Shown here piece after piece: positions 34,383-45,892 of a stretch of 64,000 bases of DNA. The notes under the pieces were generated by a model. It was not told where the DNA came from. It saw only the letters and a list, made by a program, of their open reading frames with translations, and did no database searches. Both the position numbers and the translations under genes were made by a program. The DNA lies in NCBI GenBank assembly GCA_033296885.1, contig MU863888.1:310001-374000 (forward strand), read 5' to 3'. The stretch comes from Triangularia verruculosa (Eukaryota; Ascomycota; Sordariomycetes; Sordariales; Podosporaceae). How positions within the stretch are numbered: the stretch's first letter is position 1; every line of letters starts with the position of its first letter.

Positions 34383-36888
34383 ATGAGGTTCGGTCAAAAC
34401 TATCACCGGAATTTTATTCCAGAATGGAGTGAACATTATATTGATTACAATCTACTCAAAAAACACATCAAGCTGGGCAACGTTGCAGGTACAGTACAAC
34501 ATGGTTCCCGCTACTCTATTGCTCGAGACATGGCACTGACCCTAGCTACGCAGAGGTCTACACATATCTCAATAACATCATCTCGACATTGGAAACTCTC
34601 TATAGATATGAAGTTTATGCGGAGGGTCCCACAGAAGCAAAATTGGACAAACTTCAGTGGTTTGGAAGACTCAACCTAGAGGCTATCGAGAGGATCATAG
34701 CGAAGCTGAAGCGAAATGGACACACCGGGAGCCCATATCCAGGCAACTTCTTGGCCTTACATTCGAAATGGGAGCGGCAGCTTGTCAGTCAGCAGAATGG
34801 GGATGGTCTCCAGAATGGGGGTTTGCCCCGGCAGCCGAGAACAGCGAACCCTCTCCACACCGCAATCAGACATCAAGACGACGAGATGGTTAAGCTGTTG
34901 GTCCAAGACTCGAAGAATCTACATTACCGATCTGTACGTGGCGAAACAGCTCTCCACATTGCTGCTCAATTTGGCCAGCTCGACTATACCGCTCTTCTCC
35001 TCGAAAATCTGGCCAACAATTGCTTCGACCATGATATCACCGACATATCAAGGGGATGGACACCGCTCTTCTTCGCCGCTGTTGACGGGCACTTGGAAAT
35101 AGTCAAATTACTACTTGATACTGGGGCGAATCAACAAAGGAAGGATCATTTGGGCTGGACGGCGAAAGAGTACGCAGTTTTCAAAGGTCACCTTGCGGTA
35201 GCCGGTCTCTTTGAACGGGAAAATACCGATGAATTAACTGGGGGACCTGAACAAGGTCCGTTTGGAGGCTCTATTGCCGCTCCTGCCCACTGCGCCAAGG
35301 ACGAGCATATCATCATTGCAACGCTGGGCAGCTCGAGGAAAGACAGAGTTGTGACTGAGGTGGACTTGAGCTACTGCTCCTCGGTATACACCCCCGGAAA
35401 ACATAACAACGTTGCGTCTTTCTCGCTGTGGATATCGGCCTTGGGAAGCGTGTCACAATCGCGAAGGGTGCGACTTCCAATTCTGGACGACCAGATCAAC
35501 GATCCCTTCATCTTCCAAGTTCCTTCTGATGTCCCAGCACAGTTGGTATTCACGATCTCTCGCTCCACTGCCGAAGGAGATGTCACGATAGGTAGCGGGA
35601 CTGCCCTTCTGCAAAGCAATTCCCATCAATTTGGAGCTGGTCGACAAAGCCTCATCCGGGAGCAGACTGTTCCTATTCTCGACAAAAAAACAATGCGGCC
35701 GGCCGGCACAGTCACATTCACTTTCTTGATTGTAAAACCCTATCCCCACGAGCTTCAAGGGCCACAAGGGTTCGCCACCCCAGAAGAATGGACCCAGGCT
35801 CTCGCACCAGTTTCTTCACGTCCAGTCCTCGTCGGTCATCGAGGCACAGGTCAGAACTTACTCACCAACCACCTCCAAATAGGCGAAAACACAATTGGCT
35901 CTTTTCTTGCAGCTGCAAAACTGGGTGCTTCGTTTGTGGAGTTCGATGTCCAAGTTACTCGGGACCTGCAGGCCATTTGCTTCCACGACTTCTCGCTCAG
36001 TGAATCTGGCACCGACGTTCCCGTTCACGATCTAACACTAGATCAGTTCTTATACGCCAGCAAGATCCAGTCTCCACATGGAAACCCCCTGTCCATGCTT
36101 GGAAGGCCGCGCTATCATGCGAAAAGACCACGATCCCGTTCATTAGGCGAGCAATTCGAGGCAGGAGCGATCCAGATCAGAGACAGGATGAAGCACACTG
36201 TTGACTTCAAGTTGAAAGGGTTCAAGCCAAACACCAGGGGAGAGTTTATCCAGGACTCTTTCGCCACTCTGAAGGACGTTTTGATCCAACTGCCGGAGGA
36301 CATAGGTTTGGATATCGAGATCAAATACCCCCGTCTCCACGAGGCCGCTGATACCGGCGTGGCACCTGTTGCTATCGAATTGAACACCTTCGTTGATGTT
36401 GCACTAGAGACGATACGCCAGTACAGCAAGCCGGGGTGTCGCAGAAAGATCATGCTCTCGTCATTCACTCCCGAGGTTTGCATCCTTCTTTCGCTCAAGC
36501 AAAAGGCCCATCCTGTTTTCTTCATCACCAATGCCGGAAAGATACCCATGGCGGACATGGAAGTCAGGGCGGCCAGCGTTCAAGTGGCCGTGAGGTTTGC
36601 CAGACGGTGGAACCTGACGGGGATAGTCTTTGCGTGCGAGGCACTGCTTTTGAGCCCAAGGTTGGTAGGATATGTGAAGAAGAAAGGGGGGCTGGTGTGC
36701 GCCACCTATGGGGAGCTGAATAACCAGCCTGATGTAGTGATGGTAAGTTCTTTCTCTGATTGTGTGTAGAGGTAACTTAGAGGACTCAGCTAACATTGCC
36801 TTGACAGAAACAAGTATTATCAGGGGTGGATATCATAGTGGCGGATCGAGTTCGCCTGGTGGCCGATACATTAACAGTCCCGAACTAA
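34383..36888 (+). CDS. SPX-ankyrin-GDPD protein (Gde1/Pho81-like glycerophosphodiester phosphodiesterase)
   Basis: Exons 34383-34488, 34554-36742 and 36808-36888 encode about 791 residues. SPX signs: MRFGQNYHRNFIPEWSEHYI, YNLLKKHIK and the last-helix LQWFGRLNLEAIERIIAKLK. The middle of the SPX domain is shortened compared with yeast Gde1, by roughly 100 residues judged from memory. Ankyrin repeats span about 150-280 (GETALHIAAQFGQLDYTALL, GWTPLFFAAVDGHLEIVKLL). The GDPD domain (about 480 to the end) has VGHRGTG, GENTIGSF, FVEFDVQVTRD and CFHDFSL, the metal-binding and catalytic set. Gde1-type enzymes cut glycerophosphocholine in the cytosol, and SPX domains sense inositol pyrophosphates, linking phosphate status to phospholipid salvage. 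Exon 3 supplies GVDIIVADRVRLV, the usual end of the barrel. Confidence 0.88.
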
Positions 36889-39800
36889 GAATCCATGGAA
36901 AAGAGGGCGCAAGGATTCTCATTGATTGTATGCTTTACATACCTACTTAGTAGGTAGTACATCCAATCAAAACTTTTGCTGGTGATGTAGAATTGAACTA
37001 GCAAAGTCGGACCAACAACAGGAATATGTTTTTAATCTCATTATATGCGGTGGAGGGCGGACCTGGCACATAAGGTCATCATTGTGTATCCGTTGCGACC
37101 ATCGAGTTTTGAGCTACGGTACACTACCTAAGACCTTGGCTTAAGTGCCCTAGATCTGCATACGGAGGTAGGTAGTGTAGCAATAGATGAAGCGCCGGGT
37201 CTTGTCTCATTGGGTTTAGTTCGGTATGATACCTATGTACCGAGAAAATGAAGGAGGGCTGGGGAATGTGAGATCGCCAGATCACACATGCCACATAACC
37301 CGTGCTCGATCAACACCTGGGAAAGTAACCACCCCTATCTACCTGCCGCAGGGTACCTTCGAGTCATAGGCTAATCTTAATGTGAGAAGCAGGTACACAA
37401 GTACGCAAAGTGACACTGCATTAGCGACATTGGCACGTGGCAGCTGTGGTCTGTGGTGGTTTGCGAGGTATAAGTATATCAGTACCCTGAGGCCTCTTGG
37501 CCCATCTTTTAGATGCTCTTCAATGCCACATGAGAAACCACGTTTGTCGTACAGCTTCTACCTTATTTCTGGTGTTTAATGATCATCGCATCATGAGATG
37601 TTACAATCTCCTTGCGTACCTACCTAGGTATCTTCACATTGCCAACTCACCTGGTGCTACAACCAGCCGTTGCCACGGCTGTTCATCAACACCATAAGCC
37701 CCAACGATCAGGATGCGAATTGACCTCCCGTCATGACGATTTCAAGCATCTCTGTTTGTATTCAACTGTACCTTAGCCTGAATTTAACCTCGCTTCTCAC
37801 TGGGCTTACATCAACACATCAAGTGAAGCCTGCAAGAAACTCACTTCCCACGTCGTCACCACCTCCAACCTCTCATCGACATCCACATCCAATCGACCAA
37901 TCAGACAATCCAATACATGTCGATGATTGCCGTCAACCATCCTCTTTCCTATCCCAGTCAAGACCGGACGCAAGTGCCGCAACTTCAGCCTTGATTATCT
38001 AGAAGGATCATCACATATCCCCCCCTCGTCCCTGTCAACGACCGTTGGGATGGGCGTCGATCATACCTGGAGATCAACTTGGCATGAGCGGTGCTTTTTA
38101 TCCCAAGATTCCTATAACAGGTAAAGATGTCGCCATCAATGATTGACTGCAGTGGACAGGAATAGGCCGAAGCCAGTATGGATTCTCTGACACATGGTAA
38201 CCACCTTGCTCCCCGCTTCTTTCCCAAAGGAGTCTGACAGCAGGGTCCGCTGCGGCAAGCATTGGATTCGGGACCGGGAAGATCTCGTGGAATATCCACT
38301 GCTATCAAGTTCGTTTATTTCTCCTTTTTAGAAGATGTTTTGAAGGCTCAAACACACCTATCGACATGTTTTGGTGGTCAAGAAACCTTCCAAAACATCT
38401 TTGGGAGGTTACAATCGAGGTGTTTCTGCCAAGAAGGCTCCTGGTAGGCCAGATTGAACCGGAGACTTGCGAGCCAACGGCGGGCGCCGCCCTCCCCCTT
38501 CCTTAGCCGGCTCCTGCAGCAGGTCAGCACCGGCAGCTTGTTCGCCTTGTCGACGAAGAGAGTCACGCTGTTTGGAGCATGGCAGTGGGGTAGCATTGTG
38601 GGGGAGCTTGGACACCCTTGACGGATACCTCTGACGCTGTTATCAAGCGCTAAGGCTTAATCTCTGGCCAATCAACGGTTCAGAATTTACCTGTTTCATC
38701 GTGAACTTCACGTTCAACACCCACTCCCACCACGAAACAGCCTGGTCCGTCCTCCAGCATGGCAATTGCGATAGCTTCAATGTTCAGCGACTGTAATGGA
38801 CTCTGGGCCCCGGTCCTTCCACTGTGTATTTTCTAGCCTTGCGGCTTTCTTTCGACGGGATCCCGATTTGGTACCGCTCGATATCAGAGAGGACGCGTTT
38901 AGCGGCAGATGCATCTCGATTAAGCAGACCCCCACGCTAGGGTCATCAACGGCTTGCAGCCTTAGTCCACAGGACCCCTATCATCCGTGCCGTCAACGAC
39001 CCTGAGGTCAATCAGATATCGCTTCACCAGCTCGTTGGCCCAAGCTTGTCGTGGTGGTGCGCCCCAGACACCAAACCACATCATCAACATCGTCGTCTCA
39101 CGTGGTGGTTGTCCCGGACTTCAATCAAGCACACACGAATATCTTCTAGAACGGGCGTCAGCGAGGGTATTTCCCAAACCAGGCCATCACAAGACCCTTC
39201 CAGTTGCCGTCGAGGACACCTAGCATACGGACATGAACAAGAATGCGTTTTTGTCGTCCCTAATATCAGAATTCATAGAATGCTGTTCAATGGCCGGGGG
39301 GTTCCCATGGGTTGAAGAGACACAGGAGGGTCCCGCTGAATGCTGGCCCCGCAGCAGGCCGGGGGTTACGCGGAGATAACTGTAGAGCCCTGAGCCTGTG
39401 GTTACCGGCCCCGAGCGAGCAGTCCCTCGGTCCCCACCGCGCGACTGAGCTCAGTGAGGGCTCAGCACCAGTGGCAGCATCAGGAGCAACACCACCAGCA
39501 AGGCAGGCGACACACCAAGAGATGCAGCACGCATCTCGGACGGCGGGGATATGCACATCCTAGCCGCTTTAGAGTTTGGAGGAGCTTGGAGACCTGCCGG
39601 GTTCCACACCTCCACTCCGCTGTCTCCAGGATCTTGCCCCTTGCCCGGTTGCGAGACTCGTGCACCTCCGCCGATAAGGCCCTGCAGCATTTGGCAGCCC
39701 ATCATGTCAGCCAGATCTGCTACCATGGTACAGAACAGTTCGAGTCGTACTTATATGTAAGGTTCAGGACCGACACTTCATCTTGACAGTCCGGACCATC

Positions 39801-39925
39801 CAGTTCGACATTCCAACTCCATCTCCCCCGTCTTTTACCCCAGACTCTACCGGGTCCTTCTTTCCATCACACGTCATCCGAACCTCAACCTCCCGGTGTC
39901 CACATCCCCCCTCTCAACACCAGCC
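36889..39925. other. Gene-free 3-kb region between SPX-GDPD and purine permease genes
   Basis: This is the longest gap in the window. TACCTA-type motifs occur at about 36943-36960, 37166-37174 and 37617-37630. A bulged hairpin lies at 38333-38400. A CGATAA, which fits the HGATAR consensus of nitrogen GATA factors, lies at 39672-39677, 250 bp before the permease start; single sites occur often by chance. Open frames are short and without domain. Confidence 0.55.
38333..38400. repeat. Bulged inverted repeat
   Basis: AGATGTTTTGAAGG (38333-38346) pairs with CCTTCCAAAACATCT (38386-38400) except for one extra base, around a loop of about 39 nt. It could be the stem of a small RNA or the terminal repeats of a tiny mobile element; neither is shown. 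Confidence 0.5.
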
Positions 39926-41750
39926 ATGGATGAAGATCAGGGCCCGTCCCAAATTGTCCCTGGGCAGACGCCCAAGAGGAACTTTGGCGATCGCCTCAAC
40001 ACCATCAAGAAGACTTTTACCACCAAGGACGGCCTCATTGGCGACTACGACTATGCATTCCTTTTCCGACCAAACCTTCCATTCATGGCCAAGTCCGACA
40101 AGGCGCCACCATTCTTCGGCCTCAATGACCGCATGCCCGTCTTTCTTGTCTTGATCCTCGGCTTCCAGCACGCACTTGCCATGTTAGCGGGTATTATCAC
40201 ACCCCCGATCATCATGTCCGGCGCCGGCGGTGTCAATCTCACCACTGAGCAAACGGAATACCTCGTCTCTACCGCCCTCATCGTATCAGGTCTCTTGTCC
40301 GCCATCCAAATCACCCGTATCCACATCAAGGGTACACCATATTACATCGGTACCGGTCTGATCTCCGTCGTCGGTATCTCCTTCGCCATCATTCCCGTTG
40401 CTACTGGCGCGTTCAACCAAATGTATGAGAATGGCTTCTGTCAGAAAGACGAGAATGGAGCCAAGCTCCCCTGCCCCGATGCCTACGGTGCTGTCCTCGG
40501 TACAGCCGCTCTTTGCGCCCTCCTCGAAATTGCCCTGAGTTTCATGCCACCAAAGATCATGCTTCGCATCTTTCCCCCAATAGTCACCGGCCCTACTGTC
40601 ATGCTCATTGGTATTCATCTCATAGAGTCTGGTTTTAAAAACTGGGCTGGTGGCTCCGGCCTCTGCTCCGAGAAGAACCCCGCCGAGTTCTTTGCCCGCT
40701 GCCCCGATATTTCGGCTCCGAACGCCCTGCCGTGGGGTTCACCAGAGTACCTCGGCCTCGGCTTCAGCGTCTTCCTCACCATCATCCTCTGCGAGCGTTT
40801 CGGCTCCCCGATCATGAAGTCCACCTCCGTCATCATTGGTCTGTTGACTGGCTGCATCATCGCTGCTGCCACCGGCTACTTTAACCGTGCTGGCATCGAC
40901 CATGCTCCTGTTGCTTCCTTCATTTGGGTCAAGACTTTCAAGCTTACCCTTTATGGACCACTCGTGCTGCCGCTGATGGCAGTTTTTATCATCTGCGCTT
41001 GCGAGGCTATCGGTGACATCACTGCCACTTGTGATGTCTCCAGACTTGAAGTCGAAGGCAAGCTGTATGAGAGCAGAATCCGGGGCGGTGTCTTGGCCGA
41101 TGGTATCAACGGTATGCTGGCTGCTCTCTGCACCATCACCCCTGTCACCACCTTTGCCCAGAACAACGGTGTTATCGCCTTGACCCGCTGCGCCAACAGA
41201 AGCGCCGGTTACTGCTGCTGGTAAGTCTTGTTTCGCCCGTCATGCAGCTGTTCCTTTCACATGCTAATCCTCCTCCCGTAGCTTCTTCCTCGTCATCATG
41301 GGTGTCTTCGCCAAGTTCGCCGCCTCCCTCGTCGCGATCCCTTCCGCTGTCCTCGGCGGCATGACAACCTTCCTCTTCACGGCTGTTGCGGTCTCCGGCA
41401 TGGCCATCATCACCAAGGGCGTCCCGTTCAACCGCCGCAACCGCTTCATCCTCACCGCCGGTCTCGCTCTCGGTTACGGCGCCACCCTGGTGCCGAACTA
41501 CTTTGAGAATGTCTTCAGCTACAGCGGCGACGACAAGGGTCTGCAGGGCTTTCTGGACGCCATCTCCCTCATCATGGAGACTGGGTTTGCTGTGACGGCT
41601 ATGGTGTGCATGATTCTGAACCTTACTCTGCCGATGGAGGTGGAGGATGTCACCGAGGCGGTTGCTGGGCAGGGGTCGGTGGTGAGAAATGGAAGGCCGA
41701 TGAGCGTGGGGGATAGTGTGGAGGAGGAGAAGGGGGTGAAGAGCGTCTAA
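39926..41750 (+). CDS. Uric acid-xanthine permease, NAT/NCS2 family (UapA/UapC type)
   Basis: Exons 39926-41220 and 41282-41750 encode about 587 residues. It is a plasma-membrane proton symporter of the nucleobase-ascorbate transporter family with many hydrophobic segments from about residue 70 to 550. The NAT signature QNNGVIALTR (about 412-421) matches UapA exactly in the residues that set purine specificity (Q, NxG, T). QHALAMLAGIITPP, PPIVTGPTVMLIG and the ACEAIGDITATCDVSRL loop are also family hallmarks. The intron falls just after AGYCC, giving CCFFLVIMG. Uric acid and xanthine are therefore the likely substrates. Fungal relatives are induced by uric acid and repressed by ammonium through GATA factors. 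The acidic C-terminal tail is cytosolic and important for turnover in UapA. Confidence 0.95.
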
Positions 41751-42646
41751 AGCGGGCAAGGGTTATTTATGATGATTTAGCGATGTTTTTTGTTTCTTTT
41801 TTTATATTGGTTTTGGGCTGGGATGATTAGGCATGGATAATATTCTTGGATGCACATATTTGGGAACCTGGGAGCAACATACATGAGATGGTATGATGTG
41901 TGTTCAAAAAAGTGGATGGGTTTTGATGATGATTAGCAAGCATGTCGGCAAGCATGCACGAAATAAGGAAAGGATACCCTGTCGTTGATATGTACATGTA
42001 TGTAATCTTGGAGGTGGATATGATGAAAAATGGAGGGAAAGATGATCCATCAATACTGCTTTCTGATTGCGGTAGTTGACCATGTTCGTGTCCTCCTGGC
42101 CTCATCCGGAGCGGGTTAGGGTTGTGGCTCTCTTGCCCTTGTTTGAGGTCGCTGAACTTGAGGTGTCACAAGGCATGAGATATTTCCAACACGCCATTTA
42201 AAGTATTTAACTGGACACCTATCAGAAATTACCAACAAACAAAATAACAAAAAGCCCGAGGGGAGGTTTGTTAGGTACCCTGTGAAACCGGGGGTCGTTG
42301 GTCAAAGTCTAAAACAAATGACCATCTCAGAAGGCCACGACAACAACAAGAACGCAGGAAACCCATATACGCTCTTGCCACAAGCAACATTTTTAATTTT
42401 CAGGCAAATCTGTGAGGCTTCAGCGAAGCGTACCCCTTCGCACCGATAAATACAAAGCGATATAAAGTCTTCTTTTTATGCATCTCTTCAGGACATTGAT
42501 AATCCGCATCCTTAACCAAGATCGTCGTGTCATCATCCCCTTGCTGCAAAAACAGTGTCTTGATACCTACATCAGAACACCGAACCAACCTTTTTTCCCC
42601 AATTCCCCCGGCTTTAAAGAAAAAAAAAAGCTAAGGAGCATGATCA
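41751..42646. other. Convergent intergenic region
   Basis: 3' flanks of the purine permease (+) and the uncharacterised long protein (-). It is AT-richer than the genes. No gene, repeat or RNA is seen. Confidence 0.55.
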
Positions 42647-45600
42647 TCAAATAACATCATCCAACCCGTCAAAGTCAAAATCCCTAATCACCGGCGGCGG
42701 ACCGCCATCATCCTCCCTCCTTCCCGCATTTCCACCCCTCCCAATCCCCCTCACCCGACTCCCCTCCATTTCCCCCCTTCCTCGACTGGTATAAGCAGTA
42801 ATAAAACCCCCCCCATCATTCACCTCCTTGCCCTCCTCTATCCCCCTGTTGCTGTTGTTGTTGTTGTAACCCGCTTCTGTCCCAGGCCGGGAAGCATACG
42901 TCTGCCCGGGGGCAGCAGCCCACTCCCCTTCTCCAACTCGACCAATGTACCTCCCCCCATTTCCCCCCGGCGCAACACCGATCTTGGCATTGTCCCGCCT
43001 CCGCAAGGTTACCCGCCGAGATCCCCCGCCGCCAGCAGAAGAAGGGGGAGGGGACCAAATGCTTGAGTTTCCGGCGTCGGACTCCGAGTATGACATTACA
43101 CTAGCGGCGGAGGAGAAGGTATGAGATGGGGCGCGACTGCTTCCCGAGCGAAGAGATTTGTTGTTATTGCTGCGGTAACCCCCCACCGAGCTTGCTGCTC
43201 GAGATGATAAGGACGGCAAAGGGAAGTTATACGACCGGCCGCCGTACGCGTAGATAGGGCTGTTGGTGGAGTAAGTGTCGTCTTGCTCGTCAGTCGAGTT
43301 TTCTTCGGCTCCGCTGTTGGTCGCGCTACTGCTTCCGCCTCCTTCGTGCTGGGGAGATGTCTGCCAAGTCTGAGAGATGGTCCAGCAGTGCGACTGTTTG
43401 TGGGAGGCTTCGCTGAAGTGGTTGTGGCCGGATGTTTTCCAGGGGGGGAGTTTGGTGTTGCCTTTGAGGCGGGGGGAGAGGTGGTATGTAACGTTGTCGC
43501 GGTGTCGGACGTTGGGGACGTCGACGGAGACGCTTGCGAGGGTCTGGAGGATGCCGTAGACGAGAACCCAGCGGCCGCGGCGGGCGGGGTCGACTTCAGC
43601 GATTTTGTCAGATTTTTCGAATTTGGAAAAGGCGTCGATGAGGTCTGAGTGGGTGAAGTCCGAGCCGAGTATGCAGATGTTGGTTGCTTCAGTGTAGGCT
43701 AGTTGAATGCGGCGATCTAAGGCACCGGCACGGGTTGATGTTGTTGCTGGGGGCTTTTTAGAGGATTTATTGCCGAACATGCCGCCTCCACTAGGGAAGG
43801 AGGTGTCTTTGCTTGGGTTGTCAGGAGGAGGGATGGACTCTGGGACCAAGGGGTAAGGGTGTGGAATATGAGGAAAGCGGTGTTTATTGTCGAACTCGAT
43901 GAGCATATCTGTCATGGGGAGATCTTCACTGTCGGCCTCGAAAGCTCCGTTGCCGCTCTCGCTGACCATCATCCATTTCCTACTTGAACGAGCCTCGGAG
44001 ACGTCCCAGACGATGTCCCGATTGACGAGGTAGTCGTATAGTGCGGCAAAGTCTTTTTGAAGAGACTGGGCAACTGTGCGGGTGAGCCAAATGTCTTCTT
44101 CCTCTTCGGCTATGCCTTTCGCCATGGCTACGGCATAGGGATCACCTCCTGGTCGGGCTAGCGGTGGTGGCCATGAACCATATTCGCGTGTGTAGTATTG
44201 GATGAAGAAGTTCTGAAGCCGGTCGGCGGCGGCTTTGGCTGGTGCAGCGCCGACGGGACCACTTGCATTGGCTGTGGTGGCAACGGCTGCTGGCCACATG
44301 TCACTGTACTGGAAGGTAGCTAGGCGTTCTTCTGCCGCTTGGACACGGAGGTGCGTCTCGAGACATGCCCGTTCAAGAAGGGCCCTGGTGATGGGGGTGA
44401 CATGACGGAAGTCGGAGCAACGCTCAAGACAAGAGTACATGCCTGCACAATGCAAGAAGCTCTCGCGCCAGCCTTCTTCCCATCGGACATCGCTCTCTTC
44501 ACTCCATGCGAGGAGACTGACTGCAGTCTCTGGGTCATTGCGCACGTCATCGATGCCGCGAGCCGAAAGGTAGTTCAGAATCGTACCGACGTTGTCGGAT
44601 TCTGGTGGCATGTAAGACTCCAGCCGTGAGTGAAGATCCGTCAGAGCTTGGTACAAGGAGAACCCAACGAGCGAGGTATGGTAGAGCATCGCAAAGACAT
44701 TGCGGGTGGTGATGTGGAGTCGGAACTGGTCAAGTTTGCTCATGTTCACAGGGGTCTGGAAGTACATTTCGTACGAAATTTGCCCTTCGGCCTCCCAGCT
44801 GTTATCTTCTAATGCCGGTGATGTTGGGTGCCCACCGCGGCCCATACCACCTGCGGTAAGATGCTGTCCATGGCCATCGTGCCGTTGTAGCACTGGGGGA
44901 GCACCAGCAGGGGATGGTGGCAAGTGAATGTCCTCCTCTGTCAAACCTTCTCGCAAGAGCGTGATGAGGTATCGAGATTCCGTAGCCTCGATGATGTGTG
45001 AGGATAGGCGGAAGGACGGATTTGGGCGTGGAGATTGGCCCTTGGTACCAAAGAAAACCAGCACATCTCCGTTGTGATCCCATAGTTCTGGGTCTTTTCG
45101 CAGCTTATTCCAACGTTGAACAGGCCTTCCCGCCCCAATCCAGCGCTTGATAGGAGGTGCGCCCGAGGACCCTGGGGTAGGGGCCAGCTTTCCAGATGGC
45201 GGAGGCGACAACAACCCGGTGTCATCCCAAGGCACGCCAGGATGTGGTCCCGACGGCTGATACTGAGTGGGTGAAATGTCGGCATCGTACCCATCGTTGG
45301 AGTCAGCCGAAACGGGAGACGGCCGGACAGTTGCCGAGGATTCGGGTCGAAAATTGGCTGGTTTGTCGAGATTGCTTCCCTTCTTGTCCTTCTTCTTGAA
45401 CGCAAATGTCTTGGCCAAGCCCTTGCGAAAGTCATCGCTTCTCTTGTCGAGCATACTTCGCAGCCCCGATTTTTCTATCCCCGAGACATCCTCTGTCTTG
45501 ATGACCGGTCGTCTCGCACGAGCATAAGCAAAGTCGTTTAACGGCCTGTTGTGCTGTGATGTGCTGGCGCCGTCTCGTCGTCCATCCACACTCGATCCAC

Positions 45601-45892
45601 TCTGACTGCCACTGCCCTGGGGCACATACGGGGGAACGTCTCCTCGATACGCTGTTAATTCATCTTCTCGCGCATGCTCCGAGAACTTCAAGAAGCGCGC
45701 GTTCGTAGTTCCGACCCCTGTCACAAGATGCCTCTCCTGTCGAAGCGCTGGCATAGAGTCTATCGGGTAATCGCCGATGGTGGCATTATCAGAGCTGGTG
45801 GTTGACTTTGCCCGACCTCTACCGTGGCCTTGCTGCTCCCCTGTCTTCGTCTCCGTTATCTTTTTGCGCACATAGGCGCTGCGCCCGGACAT
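42647..45892 (-). CDS. Long uncharacterised fungal protein, 1081 residues
   Basis: A single exon. The first ~230 residues are charged and disordered. A folded core spans about 230-830, starting at IKRWIGAGRPVQRWNKLRKD and WDHNGDVLVFFGTKG, then SFRLSSHIIEATESRYL, QFRLHITTRNVFAMLYH and WVLVYGILQTLASVSVDVPNV. The C-terminal ~250 residues are Ser/Gly/Asn-rich with Asn runs and RGRG elements. The layout, with strands that report a shape such as HIIEATES, is what I recall from a conserved Pezizomycotina family labelled DUF8004; that link is from memory and unverified. No catalytic motif, signal peptide or membrane segment is visible. It may be a cytoplasmic or cortical scaffold. Confidence 0.8.
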   Translation of the reverse strand: MSGRSAYVRKKITETKTGEQQGHGRGRAKSTTSSDNATIGDYPIDSMPALRQERHLVTGVGTTNARFLKFSEHAREDELTAYRGDVPPYVPQGSGSQSGSSVDGRRDGASTSQHNRPLNDFAYARARRPVIKTEDVSGIEKSGLRSMLDKRSDDFRKGLAKTFAFKKKDKKGSNLDKPANFRPESSATVRPSPVSADSNDGYDADISPTQYQPSGPHPGVPWDDTGLLSPPPSGKLAPTPGSSGAPPIKRWIGAGRPVQRWNKLRKDPELWDHNGDVLVFFGTKGQSPRPNPSFRLSSHIIEATESRYLITLLREGLTEEDIHLPPSPAGAPPVLQRHDGHGQHLTAGGMGRGGHPTSPALEDNSWEAEGQISYEMYFQTPVNMSKLDQFRLHITTRNVFAMLYHTSLVGFSLYQALTDLHSRLESYMPPESDNVGTILNYLSARGIDDVRNDPETAVSLLAWSEESDVRWEEGWRESFLHCAGMYSCLERCSDFRHVTPITRALLERACLETHLRVQAAEERLATFQYSDMWPAAVATTANASGPVGAAPAKAAADRLQNFFIQYYTREYGSWPPPLARPGGDPYAVAMAKGIAEEEEDIWLTRTVAQSLQKDFAALYDYLVNRDIVWDVSEARSSRKWMMVSESGNGAFEADSEDLPMTDMLIEFDNKHRFPHIPHPYPLVPESIPPPDNPSKDTSFPSGGGMFGNKSSKKPPATTSTRAGALDRRIQLAYTEATNICILGSDFTHSDLIDAFSKFEKSDKIAEVDPARRGRWVLVYGILQTLASVSVDVPNVRHRDNVTYHLSPRLKGNTKLPPWKTSGHNHFSEASHKQSHCWTISQTWQTSPQHEGGGSSSATNSGAEENSTDEQDDTYSTNSPIYAYGGRSYNFPLPSLSSRAASSVGGYRSNNNKSLRSGSSRAPSHTFSSAASVMSYSESDAGNSSIWSPPPSSAGGGGSRRVTLRRRDNAKIGVAPGGNGGRYIGRVGEGEWAAAPGQTYASRPGTEAGYNNNNSNRGIEEGKEVNDGGGFITAYTSRGRGEMEGSRVRGIGRGGNAGRREDDGGPPPVIRDFDFDGLDDVI

